DNA of 7,881 bases from contig CALEOQ010000434.1 in the NCBI GenBank assembly GCA_937910255.1, forward strand, positions 1 through 7,881. The letters are read 5' to 3'. Positions 5,864 through 7,881 of the stretch are shown here, one piece after another. The notes under the pieces were generated by a model. It was not told where the DNA came from, made no database searches, and was given only the letters and a program-made list of their open reading frames with translations. Position numbers and translations under genes: made by a program. Position 1 is the stretch's first letter. The number at the start of each line of letters is the position of its first letter. This DNA comes from an uncultured Caulobacteraceae bacterium. GTDB taxonomy: Bacteria > Pseudomonadota > Alphaproteobacteria > Caulobacterales > Caulobacteraceae.

Positions 5864-6516
5864 GCGCCCCTGACGAACTCTTCGACGAAGCAGCCCTGGA
5901 GGCCGCCCGCATCCTCTTCGCCCGCAAGGCGGAGTTCATGATGGGGGCGGTGGCGATGGACGGTCTGCCGGCGCCGGACCTGCCGGAAGTGGCCTTCGCC
6001 GGCCGCTCCAATGTGGGCAAGTCGTCGCTGATCAACGCCCTGGTGGGCCACAAGCACCTGGCGCGGGCGTCCAATTCGCCAGGTCGGACCCGCGAGGTGA
6101 ACTTCTTCGTGCTGGACGAACGCCTGCGCCTGGTGGACCTGCCGGGCTACGGCTTCGCCCGGGCCTCGCGCACCGAGGTGAAGAAGTTCCAGAATCTGGG
6201 GCGGGACTATCTGCGCGGCCGGCCCAATCTGAAGCGCGCCTACCTGCTGATCGACGCCCGCCACGGCCTGAAAGAGGTGGACGGCGATCCCATGGACGCC
6301 TTCGACCGGGCCGCGGTCTCCTATCAGATCGTCTTGACCAAGGCCGACAAGCTGCGCCCCGCCGCAGTGGAGGATGTCCGCCGCCGCACCGAGGCGGCCA
6401 TCGCCAAGCGACCTGCCGCCTTCCCCCGGGTGATCGCCACCTCGGCGGAGACAGCCGCCGGCCTGGCCGAGCTCCGGGCCGAGATCGCCGCAGCCTGCGA
6501 GATCACCGAGGTCTAG
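5860..6516 (+). CDS. yihA: Ribosome biogenesis GTP-binding protein YihA/YsxC (EngB)
   Basis: This 218-residue TRAFAC-class GTPase is needed for assembly of the 50S subunit. All GTPase motifs are present: G1 GRSNVGKS (48-55), G2 threonine in SPGRT (T77), G3 DLPG (93-96) within LVDLPGYGFA, G4 TKAD (160-163) and G5 TSA (194-196). AAVSYQIVLTKADK is characteristic of the family. The start chosen is TTG at 5860, which overlaps the yidC stop (TTGA) and has AGAAGG (5847-5852) seven bases upstream. Starting there keeps the N-terminal helix LEAARILFARKAEFMMG found in homologues, whereas the later ATG at 5938 would cut it off. Overlap with yidC implies translational coupling. In many alphaproteobacteria argB follows; here a convergent gene follows instead. 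Also called engB. Confidence 0.96.
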   Translation: MSAPDELFDEAALEAARILFARKAEFMMGAVAMDGLPAPDLPEVAFAGRSNVGKSSLINALVGHKHLARASNSPGRTREVNFFVLDERLRLVDLPGYGFARASRTEVKKFQNLGRDYLRGRPNLKRAYLLIDARHGLKEVDGDPMDAFDRAAVSYQIVLTKADKLRPAAVEDVRRRTEAAIAKRPAAFPRVIATSAETAAGLAELRAEIAAACEITEV

Positions 6517-6547
6517 AAGGCGCGCAGGAAGGGCCTCAGGGCGCCTT
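6517..6547. terminator. Possible bidirectional terminator between convergent genes
   Basis: AAGGCGC (6517-6523) and GCGCCTT (6541-6547) are perfect inverted 7-bp arms around a 17-base loop. The structure lies between the yihA stop and the last codons of the convergent amidohydrolase gene, whose final four codons it overlaps. Only 19 bases separate the two genes. No T run follows on either strand, so any termination would be weak or factor-assisted. Confidence 0.35.
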
Positions 6548-7786
6548 CACCGTCTCGCCGCCCTTCATCACGAACACCGGCGCCTCCAGCAGGGTGACGT
6601 CGGCCAGCGGATCGCCGATCACGCCGATCAGGTCGCCCCAGGCGCCGGGCGCCACGACGCCGACGTCGCCCGCCTGGCCGAGGGCCTGCGCGGCGTTCAC
6701 CGTCGCCGTCTGGATGGCCTGCAGCGGGGTGGCCCCATAGCGGACCATGACGGCGAACTGCCGGCCGTTCTGGCCATGGGGATAGACGCCGGCGTCGGTG
6801 CCATAGACCATCTTCACCCCCGCCTTGAGGGCCTTGCGGAAGTTCTCCCGCTGGATCTCGGCGATGTCGCGGTCCTTGCGCAGATTGTCCTCCAGCACGC
6901 CGTTCCTGCGCCCTTCGGACTGGGTGTATTCGGTGTTGTAGATGTCCATGCTGAACCAGGCGCCATGTTCGCGGGCCAGGCGGATGCCCTCGTCGTCCAC
7001 AAGGCTGGCGTGCTCGATGGTGTCGACGCCGCCGAGGATGGCGGCGCGGATGCCCGGCGCCCCATGGGCGTGGGCGGCCACCTTCATGCCGGCCATATGG
7101 GCGGCTTCGGTGACGGCCTTGATCTCGTCGAGGGCCAGTTGCTGGGCGCCGGGCTCCGAGCCCCGGGAGAAGACCCCGCCGGTGGCGCAGATCTTGATCA
7201 CCTGGGCGCCGTACTTGCGCAGGGTCCGCACATTGCGCCGGGCGGCGTCCGGGCCGTCGGCCACATAGGGGCTCTTCTCGTCCATGGACGGCGGGAAGAA
7301 GGTGGAGTCGCAGTGCCCGCCGGTCGCCCCGAAGGAATAGGCCGCCGTGACGATGCGGGGTCCAGGGATCTGGCCCTCGGCGATGGCCTCGCGCAGGCCC
7401 ACATCGCCATAGAATTCCGAGCCCACATTGCGCACCGTGGTGAAGCCGGCCTCCAAGGTATCCTTGGCGCTGCGGGTCCCCACCGCCGTCCAGAAGGCGT
7501 CGGAGAACTGCAGATAGTTGTAGCCCCCATAGATGGGCGTCGAGGTCAGGTGGACATGCATGTCGATCAGGCCCGGCAGCAGGGTGACCCCGGGCAGGTC
7601 CACCCGGGTGGCCCCTGCCGGGTCGGCCGGGGCCTGGGCGGCGCTTAGGACCTGGGCGACCTTGCCGTCGGTGATCACCACCACCGGGTCGGCCAGCATG
7701 CGACCGGTGGCCGGGTCGAGCAGGCGCGCGGCCCGCACGACGACGGGCTGCGCCTGAGCCCCGAACGCCATGAGGCCCACGGCCAC
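6536..7786 (-). CDS. Secreted metal-dependent amidohydrolase (imidazolonepropionase-like, Xaa-Pro dipeptidase-like)
   Basis: This protein of at least 416 residues belongs to the amidohydrolase superfamily, COG1228 type. The binuclear metal site is readable: HxH at H77/H79 (LIDMHVH), K198 as the likely carboxylated lysine (QVIKICATGG), histidines at 239/241 (AHAHG) and 259 (IEHAS), and the catalytic aspartate D331 (YGTDAG). TGGHCD (155-160) is also typical of the group. Relatives include Caulobacter and environmental dipeptidases that cleave Xaa-Pro or Xaa-Arg/Lys peptides, so a periplasmic dipeptidase is a fair guess, but the substrate cannot be fixed. The N-terminus from GTG at 7786 reads MAVGLMAFGAQAQP, which looks like the end of a signal peptide with cleavage after AQA. 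The charged start is missing because the frame upstream closes at a TGA (7815-7817), and no Shine-Dalgarno precedes the GTG. A one-base error in the A4 run at 7795-7798 would restore a longer start at GTG 7821. Confidence 0.88.
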   Translation of the reverse strand: MAVGLMAFGAQAQPVVVRAARLLDPATGRMLADPVVVITDGKVAQVLSAAQAPADPAGATRVDLPGVTLLPGLIDMHVHLTSTPIYGGYNYLQFSDAFWTAVGTRSAKDTLEAGFTTVRNVGSEFYGDVGLREAIAEGQIPGPRIVTAAYSFGATGGHCDSTFFPPSMDEKSPYVADGPDAARRNVRTLRKYGAQVIKICATGGVFSRGSEPGAQQLALDEIKAVTEAAHMAGMKVAAHAHGAPGIRAAILGGVDTIEHASLVDDEGIRLAREHGAWFSMDIYNTEYTQSEGRRNGVLEDNLRKDRDIAEIQRENFRKALKAGVKMVYGTDAGVYPHGQNGRQFAVMVRYGATPLQAIQTATVNAAQALGQAGDVGVVAPGAWGDLIGVIGDPLADVTLLEAPVFVMKGGETVKAP

Positions 7787-7881
7787 GACACCGGAAAAGC
7801 AGACGGCCGAACTTCAGTCACGGCGTAATTTCGGATGCAGCCATCAGACTGAAAAAAAAACTGTCATATTTAGAACAAAAG
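7787..7881. other. AT-richer window end upstream of the amidohydrolase, with a nine-A run
   Basis: This 95-base stretch has lower GC than the rest of the window. It carries nine consecutive A at 7852-7860, flanked by CAGACTG and CTGTCA. It should contain the promoter and true start region of the minus-strand amidohydrolase. No convincing -35/-10 pair at proper spacing is found; an ATGACA on the minus strand (7868-7863) has no -10 element 17 bases on. It lacks any gene I can support. Confidence 0.4.

Noticed and set aside
5938..6516. ATG at 5938 as the yihA start
   Set aside because: It would remove the conserved N-terminal helix; the TTG at 5860 has a good Shine-Dalgarno and the usual overlap with yidC.
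6776..7648. 290-codon plus-strand frame opposite the amidohydrolase
   Set aside because: Antisense shadow; the minus strand has all amidohydrolase metal-site motifs.

Overview
Bases from about 960 to 7786 look like chromosome of an alphaproteobacterium, most likely of the Caulobacteraceae (Caulobacter/Phenylobacterium type). The reasons are high GC, the order rpmH-rnpA-yidC-yihA(engB), a YidC N-terminus of the form MQNDNTRNTILF, and a Caulobacter-like TTGACGG promoter element ahead of rpmH. The genus is inferred from family resemblance, not from a search.

Layout. (1) Bases 1-890 are a foreign-looking, very GC-rich segment. It has a strong hairpin at 20-53, then an uninterrupted 243-codon mosaic reading frame (78-809). 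That frame starts as the ATP-binding cassette protein EttA, loses the family within or just after a damaged Walker A motif, and continues as cysteine-rich and proline/alanine-rich sequence of a kind seen in myxobacterial secreted proteins. It ends in a 15-bp tandem repeat and a GC hairpin. (2) Bases 990-3386 hold three same-strand genes: a TetR-family regulator, a zinc-independent quinone oxidoreductase coupled to it by a TGATG stop/start, and a type I methionine aminopeptidase. (3) Bases 3418-6516 are the housekeeping cluster: promoter, rpmH (L34), rnpA (RNase P protein), yidC (membrane insertase) and yihA/engB (ribosome-assembly GTPase). It links ribosome and RNase P production to membrane protein insertion. 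(4) On the minus strand, 7786-6536, is an exported metal-dependent amidohydrolase whose signal peptide looks cut by a one-base error. (5) Bases 7787-7881 are an AT-richer end with a nine-A run.

The right-hand 7 kb is mostly ordinary. The unusual part is the left end. The mosaic frame could be a real domain-shuffled or decayed gene, but a chimeric assembly joining myxobacterial-like DNA to a Caulobacteraceae contig is at least as likely. No tRNA, CRISPR array, insertion sequence or phage gene was seen, and I cannot demonstrate a new biological system here. Smaller points worth checking are a perfect 8-bp inverted repeat ahead of the TetR gene, a hairpin over the rpmH stop codon, the lack of yidD between rnpA and yidC, and a TTG start for yihA.
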